NCBI RefSeq assembly: GCF_000698145.1 | Contig: NZ_BAXB01000003.1 | Coordinates: 124,001 to 188,000 of the forward strand | Direction: 5' to 3' | Origin: Geomicrobium sp. JCM 19039 | GTDB lineage: Bacteria > Bacillota > Bacilli > Bacillales > Marinococcaceae | Length of the DNA stretch: 64,000 nt | Part shown: one piece after another, positions 55,843 to 64,000 of the stretch | Position numbering within the stretch: the first letter of the stretch is position 1 | Layout of the letters: the number at the start of each line of letters is the position of its first letter | Program-made: the position numbers and the translations under genes | The notes under the pieces: model-generated | The model's database searches: none | Told to the model about the DNA's origin: nothing | The model's input: the letters and a program-made list of their open reading frames with translations, nothing else

Positions 55843-58181
55843 ATGTTCAAATCTTTACTCGCACATACTCCTCTTATTGCTGTAACCATCACTTTTACTA
55901 TGTTTGCAGTGCTTCTTCCAGTTACTCCAGCCGTGCTCTTTGTCACTGCTGGAGTTCTCCTCTTCCTTCATATCCTTAAATTACCTAGGAGAAAAGCATT
56001 CTTGTCCATTGGAGTGGTTGTTGTATCCTCCCTTTGTTCAGGCTGTGGGCCGCGAACGTTGACCGTTTGAATGAAAGTGTAATCACAGACGAAACGAAAC
56101 GAATCGAAGGTACAATCATGGATGTCGTATCTATCGATGGCAGTCAAGTATCGTTTTTATTGCGTTCTTACGAAGGGGAAAAGATTCAATCTTTCGTTAA
56201 GCTCAGTAACGAAGAGGATCTCGCGTTTTGGCGAGACGATGCAAAGCCGGGGACACGTTGTATAATTGAAGGCGAGTTGCGAGTCCCATCGGGTCAGCGC
56301 AATTTTTCTGCTCTCAACTATGAACGTTATCTTTATGAACAGAGGATTCATTGGACGATGGCTGCTGATTATGAAAACGTCGTTTGTGACCATACGGATC
56401 GCTATCATTCGCTAATCATTAAACAATGGAGGCATTATGCCATCCAGCATATTGAAGAGCATTTCCCTTCAGAAATTCAAGGGATAGCTTCTGCTCTATT
56501 GTTTGGAGATCGCTCAAAAGTTGAATATGAAATACTTCAAGCTTATCAACAACTAGGATTAGTTCACTTGCTCGCCATCTCAGGATTGCATATCGGCATT
56601 GTGAGTGGCATCGTCTATTTCTTATTCATCCGGTTTGGCGTAACGAGAGAACGAGCGGCAGAAATGATGTTCATATTGTTACCGTTGTATGCAGTATTAG
56701 CTGGAGGTGCCCCGTCCGTCATACGCGCGGTTTGTATGAGTCTCATCGTATTTTTAGCTGTGCGTTTTCGCTTTCATGTTCACCCTCTCCATACCCTTTC
56801 CGCAGCCTATATCCTGATGCTTTGCTTCAACCCATATTATATCTTTCATGTGGGGTTTCAGCTCTCTTTTATGCTCACATTGTCTATCATCACTTCGATT
56901 AGCATCCTTCGTTCATTCCAGAGTAAAACGAAGCAATCCCTCTACGTTGCGATCGTTACGCAAGTTTTCTCTTTCCCACTGATTATCTATTATTTCCATT
57001 CGTATTCACTATGGAGTTTGTTTTTAAATATCGTTTACGTACCGATTATTTCAATCATTGTTTTGCCGGCGATGTGGGTATTGTTTTTGCTTACGCTCGT
57101 TCATCCTGATTTTGCCTACGTGTGGCTGCACCTTTTATCAAGGGGGTTGGAAGGAATTCACCATTTTTTTATTTGGGTGCAAGGAAGTGTATATGGCACG
57201 ACGGTATTTGGGGAAGTGTCTGTCACGTGGGTGATTGTAACAACAGCAATTGCTGTCGTTTTGTTTTACTTGTATGAAATAAGAAAGCACGTTCAGCTTT
57301 ATGTAGGGATTGGCGTTTTCCTGTTACTTGCTGCCTATCCGATTTATATGAAGGCTTTCGACTCAAGTGTAACCGTGACGTTTATTAATGTGGGTCAAGG
57401 AGACAGCATTCTTATTGAGCTGCCGCGAAGAGAAGGAATTTACCTCATCGACGCTGGGGGACATATCTCATTTCCTCAAGAAGAATGGCAAGAACGAGAG
57501 GTTCCCAGTGATCCGGGTAGGCAAAATGTTATTCCATATTTAAAAGCAAGAGGGATCCAAAAAATTGATAAGGTGATCGTTTCGCATGGAGACTACGACC
57601 ATATCGGAGGGTTGTTCGCGGTGTTGGATGAATTTCCTGTTGATAAGATGTATTTCCCAGACGTTGATATTTCCGAAGATGCGGAACGGTCTTTGATTAC
57701 AGAGGCGTTGGAAAAAGGTGTAGAGCTTCAGTTAATTTCGGATGGGTACACGTGGGAGTCCCGCAAGGCTAAATTCCGAGTGTTACACCCAGGGGACGGG
57801 CCAATGCCCAATCGAAATGATGCATCCATTGTGTTGGATGCCTATCTTGGAGGCATGCGTTGGTTGTTTACGGGAGATCTTGAAGAGGATGGAGAAAAGC
57901 AAGTCATTGAGCGTTATCCAAACTTAAAGACAGACATCTTAAAGGCCGGGCATCATGGGAGTCGTACGTCAACTACAGCAGTATTTTTGGAGCAGTTAAA
58001 CCCTACAGTTGCTGTGATTTCTGCTGGGGTGAATAATCGTTTTCAACACCCTCATGATGAAGTTGTAGAGCGTCTAAATAAAGAGGACGTGCGGATTGTT
58101 GGCACTTATGAGCACGGTGCGATTCGATTTACGTATAAAAACAACAGTTGGTACGTTGAAACGAGTCTCGTTGAACGATAA
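55843..58181 (+). CDS. comEC: DNA internalization protein ComEC/Rec2 (frameshifted)
   Basis: About 779 residues. The N-terminal part has membrane helices and a DUF4131-type OB domain; the central Competence domain has many membrane segments (LLAISGLHIGIVSGIVYF); the C-terminal part is a metallo-beta-lactamase domain with SHGDYDHIGGL near residue 575 and GHHGSRTS near 695. It forms the channel for transforming DNA. The frame breaks near 56025 (TCCTCCCTTTGTTC) in the N-terminal helices. It starts 3 bases after the metY stop. Confidence 0.92.
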
Positions 58182-58182
58182 A

Positions 58183-58213
58183 AGAGCTAAACCGATGAGA
58201 TTTAGCTCTTCTG
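58183..58213. terminator. terminator between comEC and yqzM (bidirectional)
   Basis: AAGAGCTAAA (58184-58193) and TTTAGCTCTT (58201-58210) form a 10-bp stem. A short T stretch follows on the plus strand side (CTTCT); it can serve both convergent genes. Confidence 0.65.
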
Positions 58214-58230
58214 AGTGGTGGTTTGAGTCA

Positions 58231-58371
58231 TTACATGCGACTAGCAAATTCAATGACGACACCAATAATAAAAATTAGAGAAAAGAAACCGAAAGATACG
58301 CCTACGCCTACGATTGCATCGTTAAAGTCATTACGCTTACTTTGCACTTCTTTTTCAAACTCGTTGTTCAT
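58231..58371 (-). CDS. yqzM: YqzM family small membrane protein
   Basis: A 46-residue protein: a charged N-terminus (NNEFEKEVQSKRNDFNDA) and one membrane segment (FGFFSLIFIIGVVIEF). It matches YqzM in sequence pattern and in its place between comEC and holA on the opposite strand. GAGGAGGG precedes the ATG. Confidence 0.88.
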   Translation of the reverse strand: MNNEFEKEVQSKRNDFNDAIVGVGVSFGFFSLIFIIGVVIEFASRM

Positions 58372-58713
58372 ATCGGACCCTCCTCATTCTTCGTCAAGTA
58401 TAAGACAACCATGAAAAAAAATCCACCACTTATTGTTAATCGTCCACTACATGCGTTCTAGTCGCTTTTCTCATTTTTAGTAAGAGTTGTCACCTATAAT
58501 CGCTCGGGGCATAGGATACGATATGAAATGAACAGATGCGGATGTGTACCGTCGATTTGTCAGTTCCTAGGTCTCTCGAGTCGACGTTCATATAAATTTT
58601 GGGCAGTGCGTCATACGCACTGTCTTTATTCGATTTTCCCGTATAGAAAAACGATGGTACACTAAATATAGGATGGCATTTTTAACGAAGTGTATGTATG
58701 AAAGAGTGATAAG
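58372..58713. other. yqzM-holA intergenic region
   Basis: A divergent promoter region of 342 bases. It contains the hairpin GGGCAGTGCGT-CAT-ACGCACTGTC at 58601-58624 followed by TTTATT, which looks like a terminator although no gene precedes it on the plus strand; a short untranslated RNA ending here is possible. No ORF that I can support. Confidence 0.45.
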
Positions 58714-59751
58714 ATGAGCACATACGTAAAAGCAATCGAGCAAATACAAAAAGGGAATCTTCAACCTCTATACTTATTGTACGGTACAGAAACGTACATG
58801 ATTGAAGACGTAATTCAAACGCTTACGGATCGGGTGTTATCACCGGATGAGAAAGAATTTAATTTCTCTCAGTATGACCTAACCGAAACCCCGGTACAAG
58901 CTGGCATTGAGGATGCAAAAACGGCATCATTTTTTGGGAATCAAAAGGTGATTGTCCTCAAACATGCGTATTTCCTGACAGGTCAAAAGTCAAAGGAATC
59001 CATTGACCATGATCTATCGCAACTGGAGCGGTATGTTGAGGAAGGACTGTCTGACGATATTCTCATCATCACCGTCGAGTCTCAGAAATTAGACGAGCGA
59101 AAGAAAATTGTGAAGCGATTAAAAAAACAAGCGACCGTTATTGAAGCAGCACCTCTTGAACACAGCGCTCAAGTAGAGTGGTTGAATAAATTGGCAAGTA
59201 AGTGGACGGTACAATTTGAACCGAGAGCATTGGAACATTTTCTTTCTATTACAGCACCCGATTTACATATTCGAAAAAACGAAGTTGAGAAATGTGCATT
59301 GTTCGCAGGTGAGGGTGGTGTCATCACCGAAAGCATGGTAGACCAACTTGTTCCTAAAAGCCTCGAAGATAATGTGTTCACACTCATTGATCGGGTAAGT
59401 GAAGGGAATACAGAAAAAGCACTCGTATTGTACGATGAACTGATGAATAGTGGGGAAGAGCCAATAAAAATTACAGTTTTACTTGCTAGGCAGTTAAGGA
59501 TGATGAGCTTAGTGCTGGATATGGATCATCGCGGGTACTCCCAACAAAAAATGGCAGGCACAATTGGTGTGCCACCGTTTGTCGTCGGTAAAATTCGCAA
59601 TAAAGCAAAGGGTTTACAAAGCACCGCCATTTACCGGGCTTTGTTTGATTTAGCTGAAGTTGATTACAAAATGAAGCAAGGACTCGTCGAAAAGGATACC
59701 GCACTCAAGCTCTATATCGCTACGCTACCTGGGACGCTTGCAACGAAATAA
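58714..59751 (+). CDS. holA: DNA polymerase III delta subunit
   Basis: A 345-residue clamp-loader subunit (YqeN). LYLLYGTETYMIEDVIQTL at the N-terminus and the FNFSQYDL segment are typical; three-domain AAA+-like architecture over the full length. It opens the sliding clamp with the tau complex. Intact. Confidence 0.93.
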   Translation: MSTYVKAIEQIQKGNLQPLYLLYGTETYMIEDVIQTLTDRVLSPDEKEFNFSQYDLTETPVQAGIEDAKTASFFGNQKVIVLKHAYFLTGQKSKESIDHDLSQLERYVEEGLSDDILIITVESQKLDERKKIVKRLKKQATVIEAAPLEHSAQVEWLNKLASKWTVQFEPRALEHFLSITAPDLHIRKNEVEKCALFAGEGGVITESMVDQLVPKSLEDNVFTLIDRVSEGNTEKALVLYDELMNSGEEPIKITVLLARQLRMMSLVLDMDHRGYSQQKMAGTIGVPPFVVGKIRNKAKGLQSTAIYRALFDLAEVDYKMKQGLVEKDTALKLYIATLPGTLATK

Positions 59752-60097
59752 TCTAAAGCATAACTTGAATTATAGAATTTCTAAAAGAACCAATGGTAAA
59801 CCAATCGTTAAAGCCTAAAGTTCTTCGTCATTGAAGGTCAATCTTAATCGTTCTAGGTAAATGTAGTAATGAATGGTTGTTATGACTGCCATTGACTCCA
59901 AAAATGTATGAACAGCGTTAAGAGGCACAAATAAGGACCTCTAGTACACCAAGGATGCTACCCAGTACCGTTGATGAGAATGAAAGCCGGTGACGCCTAT
60001 GAAACAAGGTCCTAGACGAGACCCCGCAGGTCATCAGAAGCTCGCTGAAAAAGAGACATTGATAAACGTATAACAGTATTTCGTTTGCTATAAATAG

Positions 60098-60136
60098 AAA
60101 AATCCCACGTAGACCTTATCTATGTGGGATTTTTCC
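60098..60136 (+). terminator. terminator downstream of holA
   Basis: AAAAATCCCACGTAG (60098-60112) pairs with CTATGTGGGATTTTT (60120-60134), a 15-bp stem with a 7-base loop and T run. It lies 350 bases after the holA stop; 59752-60097 shows no gene I can support. Confidence 0.75.
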
Positions 60137-60239
60137 TCAATGAGTAACAAATTTTAGCAGGAATCCCCACATAGGCTCGATGGTTCATGTTAACGAGTAA
60201 TTTAGAGAGTAAGACGCTGTTTTTTGAAGTGATCTCGTG

Positions 60240-60345
60240 AACGAGCCTCCACTGCATAGAAAACACGGTGGTTGTTGTCCTTTTGCTCTCGAGTGCTGGC
60301 ATCGGCCTGAAGTGGAAAGCAACAAACAATAGTCCATAATTCAGA
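60240..60345 (+). repeat. dispersed repeat R2, copy 2
   Basis: Contains CATAGAAAACACGGTGG at 60255-60271, then TTGCTCTCGAGTGCTGGCAT and GCCTGAAGTGGAAAGCAACAA, matching the unit and end of the copy at 38930-39135. Only one 60-base unit is present here. A strong terminator follows at 60375. Confidence 0.75.
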
Positions 60346-60374
60346 AATCTAAAGGTCATCCTATATACATCCAG

Positions 60375-60417
60375 ACGCTAACATGAACGAATCGTTCACG
60401 TTGGCGTTATTTTTTTA
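60375..60417 (+). terminator. terminator after R2 copy 2
   Basis: ACGCTAAC (60375-60382) with GTTGGCGT (60400-60407), one mismatch, and TGAACG with CGTTCA inside, loop AAT, followed by TTATTTTTTT. Confidence 0.8.
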
Positions 60418-60428
60418 TAGATTGAACC

Positions 60429-60460
60429 AAAATAAAAACGACTCTCGAGGAGTCGTTTGT
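60429..60460 (-). terminator. rpsT terminator
   Basis: ACGACTC and GAGTCGT (60438-60456) form a 7-bp stem; on the minus strand it is followed by TTTTATTTT. Lies just after the rpsT stop. Confidence 0.8.
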
Positions 60461-60470
60461 GCAATCATCA

Positions 60471-60736
60471 TTATTTCGCAGCTGCGTTAAGTTTACGTTC
60501 CATTTGGGACTTCTTACGGGCAGCTTTGTTTTTATGAATAAGCCTTTGTTCGCCGCTTTGTCTACCTTTTGTTCAGCAAGCAGGAACACTGCTTTCGCGC
60601 CTTCTACATCGTTGGATTCGATTTTTTTATCGAATTCCTTGATCGTCGTACGCATCGCAGATTTGAAAGCTTGATTCTTCACACGCTTTTGCTCGTTAAC
60701 AAGAATACGTTTTTTCGCTGATTTAATGTTTGCCAA
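60471..60736 (-). CDS. rpsT: ribosomal protein S20 (frameshifted)
   Basis: Begins with a TTG start giving ANIKSAKKRILVNEQKRVKN, after GGAGGTGA. The frame breaks near 60542 (GGCTTATTCAT): adding one A gives KGLIHKNKAARKKSQMERKL and ends at the TAA at 60471, for about 88 residues, the normal S20 length. S20 is a core 30S protein, so the break is almost certainly a sequence error. Opposite strand to its neighbours, as in Bacillus. Confidence 0.95.
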
Positions 60737-60943
60737 GTCGTTCACCTCCCCAAGTTGCTCTAAAACTTTCTCAGAAAACTTGGGTTCATTTAGAAGTCCA
60801 AGTTCTTCATGTTTGACCGTTCATTGATTCCTCAATGCATGACAGATGAATTGTACCAAATACTTACCGGCGTTGCAAGAGCGAATAAATCAAGGAGAGA
60901 GGGAGATGATACAACTACTTTCGAAAAAAGAGAGGGAATTAGG

Positions 60944-62023
60944 ATGAAAGATGACCGTATGTTCATTCCGCGCAGTGATTTGGCGGTAGAAGATGAGAAC
61001 ATTTTACCCGAGCGACACCGAAGTGGCATTCACGTAGAAGAACGTGAAGAAGATGAGATTACGATTACGTTTGTTGAAATTGATGAAAAAGCTGCGGAGT
61101 CTACTGGAAAAAAAGCAGGCCGATATTTAACACTTGAAGCGCTTGGATTAAGGCAAAAAGACACAGCGATGCAATCAAAACTCATCCACTTATTAAGTAA
61201 AGAACTAAAAACATTTTTAGCGAATCACGGAATTAAAAAAGACAGCACGTGTTTAATTGTTGGACTTGGCAATCGCGATGTCACACCTGACGCCCTCGGT
61301 CCAAAAACGGTTGAGCAGCTTGTTATTACAAGGCATTTGTTTGAGTTGGGTCATCAATCAACCGATGACGGCTTTCGCTCTGTATCAGCGCTAACCCCAG
61401 GTGTGATGGGGATTACAGGTATTGAAACGTCAGAAATAATTTTTGGTACCGTTGAAAAAACAAAACCTGATTTTGTTATAGCCATCGATGCACTTGCCGC
61501 CCGGTCGATTGAACGAGTGAACGCTACAGTGCAAATCTCTGATACCGGTATTCACCCAGGATCTGGTGTTCAAAATGCACGCAAGGAAATCAATGAGCAA
61601 ACCCTCAACGTGCCGGTGTTTGCGATTGGCATTCCGACTGTCGTCGATGCTGTGTCGATTACGAGTGATACGATCGACTTTTTGTTTAAACATTTTGGGA
61701 GAGAGATAAACGACCGTGACAAACCTGCGCAATCATTGGTTCCAACAGGCATGACCTTTGGTGAAAGAAAGAAACTGACCGATGAGGATAACCTTGAGGA
61801 GGATGATAAGCAGAAGTATTTTGGCATCATTGGCTCATTATCTGAAGAAGAGAAACGCCAACTCATTCAAGAAGTGCTAAATCCCCTCGGTCACAATTTA
61901 ATGGTTACCCCTAAAGAGGTAGACACGTTCATGGATGATATGTCCAATGTTTTAGCAGAGGGGATTAACATTGCGTTGCACGAGGCGATTACAGAAGAAG
62001 CGAGCGGTCATTATACACATTAG
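60944..62023 (+). CDS. gpr: germination protease GPR
   Basis: A 359-residue protease that degrades small acid-soluble spore proteins at germination. [14 protein letters not shown] contains the region of autoprocessing, and [19 protein letters not shown] and [18 protein letters not shown] are family signatures. ATG at 60944 is chosen to match family length; a longer open frame upstream reads into the rpsT-gpr intergenic region. Forespore expression by sigma-G expected; its promoter was not clearly identified. Confidence 0.94.
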   Translation: MKDDRMFIPRSDLAVEDENILPERHRSGIHVEEREEDEITITFVEIDEKAAESTGKKAGRYLTLEALGLRQKDTAMQSKLIHLLSKELKTFLANHGIKKDSTCLIVGLGNRDVTPDALGPKTVEQLVITRHLFELGHQSTDDGFRSVSALTPGVMGITGIETSEIIFGTVEKTKPDFVIAIDALAARSIERVNATVQISDTGIHPGSGVQNARKEINEQTLNVPVFAIGIPTVVDAVSITSDTIDFLFKHFGREINDRDKPAQSLVPTGMTFGERKKLTDEDNLEEDDKQKYFGIIGSLSEEEKRQLIQEVLNPLGHNLMVTPKEVDTFMDDMSNVLAEGINIALHEAITEEASGHYTH

Positions 62024-62101
62024 CGAATCTATCATATATGAAAGTTTTGGTTCTAGGCTTCTCTACTCCTCATAGAATAGAAACGTGAGGGGGGAGAAGC
62101 C

Positions 62102-63245
62102 TTGCACGTTAAACAACGAAACCCACAAGTTGTAACGATGTCAAAAAATCAAATCCAGTCAGGATTCATTGCGATCGTGTCGATGATTGTCATTACGTTT
62201 GTCATCGTTGCCATGCTGACCACAGCAGGGAATTTTAACCGGTTTTCGTCAACGGCTGTTCATGAATGGACAGCCCAAATGCAAAGTGACCTATTTTTAC
62301 ACCTTATGAGTTCTGAAAATCGCTACTATTTAGAAGCAAATCCCGAAATAGCGGATTTAAATGTAGCTTCGGTAGCGCTAGAGCTCACAACACAATTGAA
62401 CTTAGAAGATCCACGGACTTTTTTTAGGTCGAGAAATTCCTGGTTTTTCGGCATTTGACGACCGTCTTGTCGTGGCAGGAGAAGGGACAGACTTAACGAC
62501 AATGTCTATTGAGTCTTCGCCTCCACCAGATGCTTTTACGACAACTGATGAAGAGGAAGAGAGCAGTCAGGTAGAAGATGAAGGGGAAGAAAGAAACCTT
62601 ATGGATGAAGAAGCGATTGTGCATATCGTGCATACCCACAATCGAGAAGCGTTTCATCCTTATAGTGATGGTCAAGATTATGATACGGAAGATAATATTG
62701 TTGAAGTCGGCAAGCATCTTGGAGAGCAATTCCAAGAACATGGAATACCCGTCGAAGTGAACGAAGACGATATTCATGGTAGCCTCCTTGATCAAGGTTT
62801 ACATTTTAGTCGTTCCTATGACTTATCAAGGGATGTGCTTGTGGAAGCCATTGAGCGAAATGATAACTTAGAATTTTTTCTAGACATTCATCGAGACTCT
62901 CAACCTCGTGACATTACAACCGCAACGGTTAATGGAGAGCCGATGGCTCGCTTGTTCTTTGTAGTAGGTACAGACCACCCAGAATATGAACGAAATCTTA
63001 ATCTAGCGACAGAAATGCATTATCGTATTGAAGAAGAATACCCAGGTTTAAGTCGCGGGGTTTTAGAACGCGGAGGGTCTGGTGTAGATGGTGTGTACAA
63101 TCAAGATTTATCGCCAAACGCGATGCTCATAGAGTTTGGTGGCATTCAGAACAACTTTGAGGAATTAAATCGAAGTGCTGAAGCAGTAGGGGACATTATT
63201 GCTGACTACATTTATGAACAGGTGGAAGGAGAAGTGGAACAATGA
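62102..63245 (+). CDS. spoIIP: stage II sporulation protein P (frameshifted)
   Basis: N-terminal membrane anchor (residues 21 to 43), then an amidase/endopeptidase domain. EAIVHIVHTHNREAFHPYSD, FLDIHRDSQPRD and LIEFGGIQNNFEELNRS are the SpoIIP motifs with catalytic His and Glu. The frame breaks near 62425 (ACTTTTTTTAGGTCG), a seven-T run; joined length about 380 residues. It digests septal peptidoglycan with SpoIID during engulfment. TTG start after GAGGGGGGAG. Confidence 0.92.
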
Positions 63246-63511
63246 TGAAGATGAAACGAGGGTTTCTTTCAATCTTTGCAGCACTAACACTCTTTTTATC
63301 TGGCATCCTTACTGGCCATTATTATGCGTACTATCAATGGGGAGAGATTTATCATGAAGAACGAGATGTATCTGAAGAAGTAATGGTTGAAAGAAACGCA
63401 AGCTCTGAAGACACGAAAGATTTGATGGAACGGCAAGAGCAGTTGCGTGAGCAAGAATCAGGTAATTTTTTCTCAGATTTAGGAAAAACGCTTGGCGGAT
63501 CTCCCCGCTAG
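63242..63511 (+). CDS. yqxA: YqxA family protein
   Basis: An 89-residue protein with an N-terminal membrane segment (FLSIFAALTLFLSGILTGHY) and a charged tail, matching DUF3679 (YqxA), which lies between spoIIP and lepA in Bacillus. It overlaps the spoIIP stop by 4 bases. Function unknown; co-expression with spoIIP suggests a sporulation link. Confidence 0.8.
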   Translation: MMKMKRGFLSIFAALTLFLSGILTGHYYAYYQWGEIYHEERDVSEEVMVERNASSEDTKDLMERQEQLREQESGNFFSDLGKTLGGSPR

Positions 63512-63521
63512 GCGTTTCTTT
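63484..63521 (+). terminator. terminator after yqxA
   Basis: AAAACGC and GCGTTTCTTTT flank a GC-rich inner stem (GGCGG/CCGCT) overlapping the yqxA stop; T-rich tail. Confidence 0.65.
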
Positions 63522-63639
63522 TCTTATGAATCACCGGTTAAGAATTGCTGTTCAGCTAGGGTATTGCTATAATGTAGGGTAGTTTTCATCGCGGGAACGA
63601 AAGCGTTTGTTGCTTGTTCCTGAATCAGGAGTGATTGTA

Positions 63640-64000
63640 TGAATAATAATGAGCGCAAGACTCGCCAAGAAAGAATTCGGAACTTCTCTATCATTGCCCA
63701 TATTGACCATGGGAAATCAACGTTAGCAGACCGAATACTAGAACAGACAAAGACCGTATCAGAACGGGAAATGCAAGATCAGCTCCTCGATGCTATGGAT
63801 TTGGAGCGCGAACGAGGCATTACGATTAAATTAAATTCTGTGCAACTGAAATACGTCGCCAAAGACGGAGAAGAATACATTTTCCATCTTATTGATACCC
63901 CAGGGCATGTGGACTTCTCTTATGAAGTGTCACGAAGTTTAGCCGCATGTGAAGGGGCACTTCTTGTGGTTGATGCTTCCCAAGGAATTGAAGCTCAAAC
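63640..64000 (+). CDS. lepA: elongation factor 4 (LepA), 5' part
   Basis: The first about 120 residues: [18 protein letters not shown] (G1), [14 protein letters not shown] (G2) and [19 protein letters not shown] (G3), matching LepA rather than other GTPases. It is cut off by the window end. LepA acts in translation and ribosome assembly. AGGAGTGATTGT precedes the ATG. Confidence 0.95.

Noticed and set aside
60809..60943. Longer N-terminus of GPR starting at 60809
   Set aside because: The extra 45 residues are absent from the family and overlap the rpsT-gpr promoter region; ATG at 60944 fits the normal length.

Overview
The window is chromosomal DNA from an endospore-forming member of the Bacillaceae. 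The evidence is a split sigK gene, a spoIVCA-type recombinase, sda, gpr, spoIIP, yqxA and the conserved block yqeG-yqeH-aroE-yhbY-nadD-yqeK-rsfS-yqeM-comEA-comEC-yqzM-holA-rpsT-gpr-spoIIP-yqxA-lepA in the Bacillus order. A complete Mrp Na+/H+ antiporter operon and very acidic exported proteins suggest an alkaliphile or halotolerant species. I cannot name the genus from sequence alone.

Positions 1 to about 37,490 are the right-hand part of a prophage of the PBSX/skin type. Its recombinase gene (SpoIVCA-like) sits directly against the C-terminal half of sigK. The element is therefore a sigK-intervening (skin-like) element that would be excised in the mother cell to rebuild sigK. The sigK N-terminal half must lie to the left of the window. 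Order: small early genes and an antirepressor; an independently transcribed DUF5677 cargo gene; a late regulator; a ParB-methyltransferase fusion; packaging (terS, terL, portal); head genes, including a MuF-type protein with a C-terminal toxin-like domain followed by a probable immunity gene; a contractile tail (sheath, tube, frameshift-coupled chaperones, tape measure, baseplate, receptor-binding protein); lysis (XhlA-like protein, holin, amidase). A leftward hicA-hicB-secB-like toxin-antitoxin-chaperone operon and an SOS-controlled module (uvrX-type polymerase plus small companions diverging from a short LexA-like protein) follow, then the recombinase.

From 37,500 to 40,050 there is sigK C-terminal coding sequence, its terminator, and about 2 kb without convincing genes. 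That stretch holds two copies of one dispersed repeat (R1), a copy of a second repeat (R2, also found near 60.3 kb), and several long perfect hairpins. Then come hbs (HU), the leftward mrpABCDEFG operon, sda with an upstream cluster of DnaA boxes, and the rightward yqeG-to-lepA block. The usual comEA-comEB-comEC order is altered: an oligopeptide-binding lipoprotein and an O-acetylhomoserine sulfhydrylase-like gene lie between comEA and comEC.

About thirty genes or gene parts are joined across single-base frameshifts, mostly a missing base in a short homopolymer (often G). These hit essential genes (rpsT, yqeH) as often as prophage genes, so most look like sequencing errors rather than decay. 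I annotate such genes over their full span and note where the frame breaks. One frameshift, in the tail chaperone gene, has the hallmarks of true programmed -1 frameshifting.
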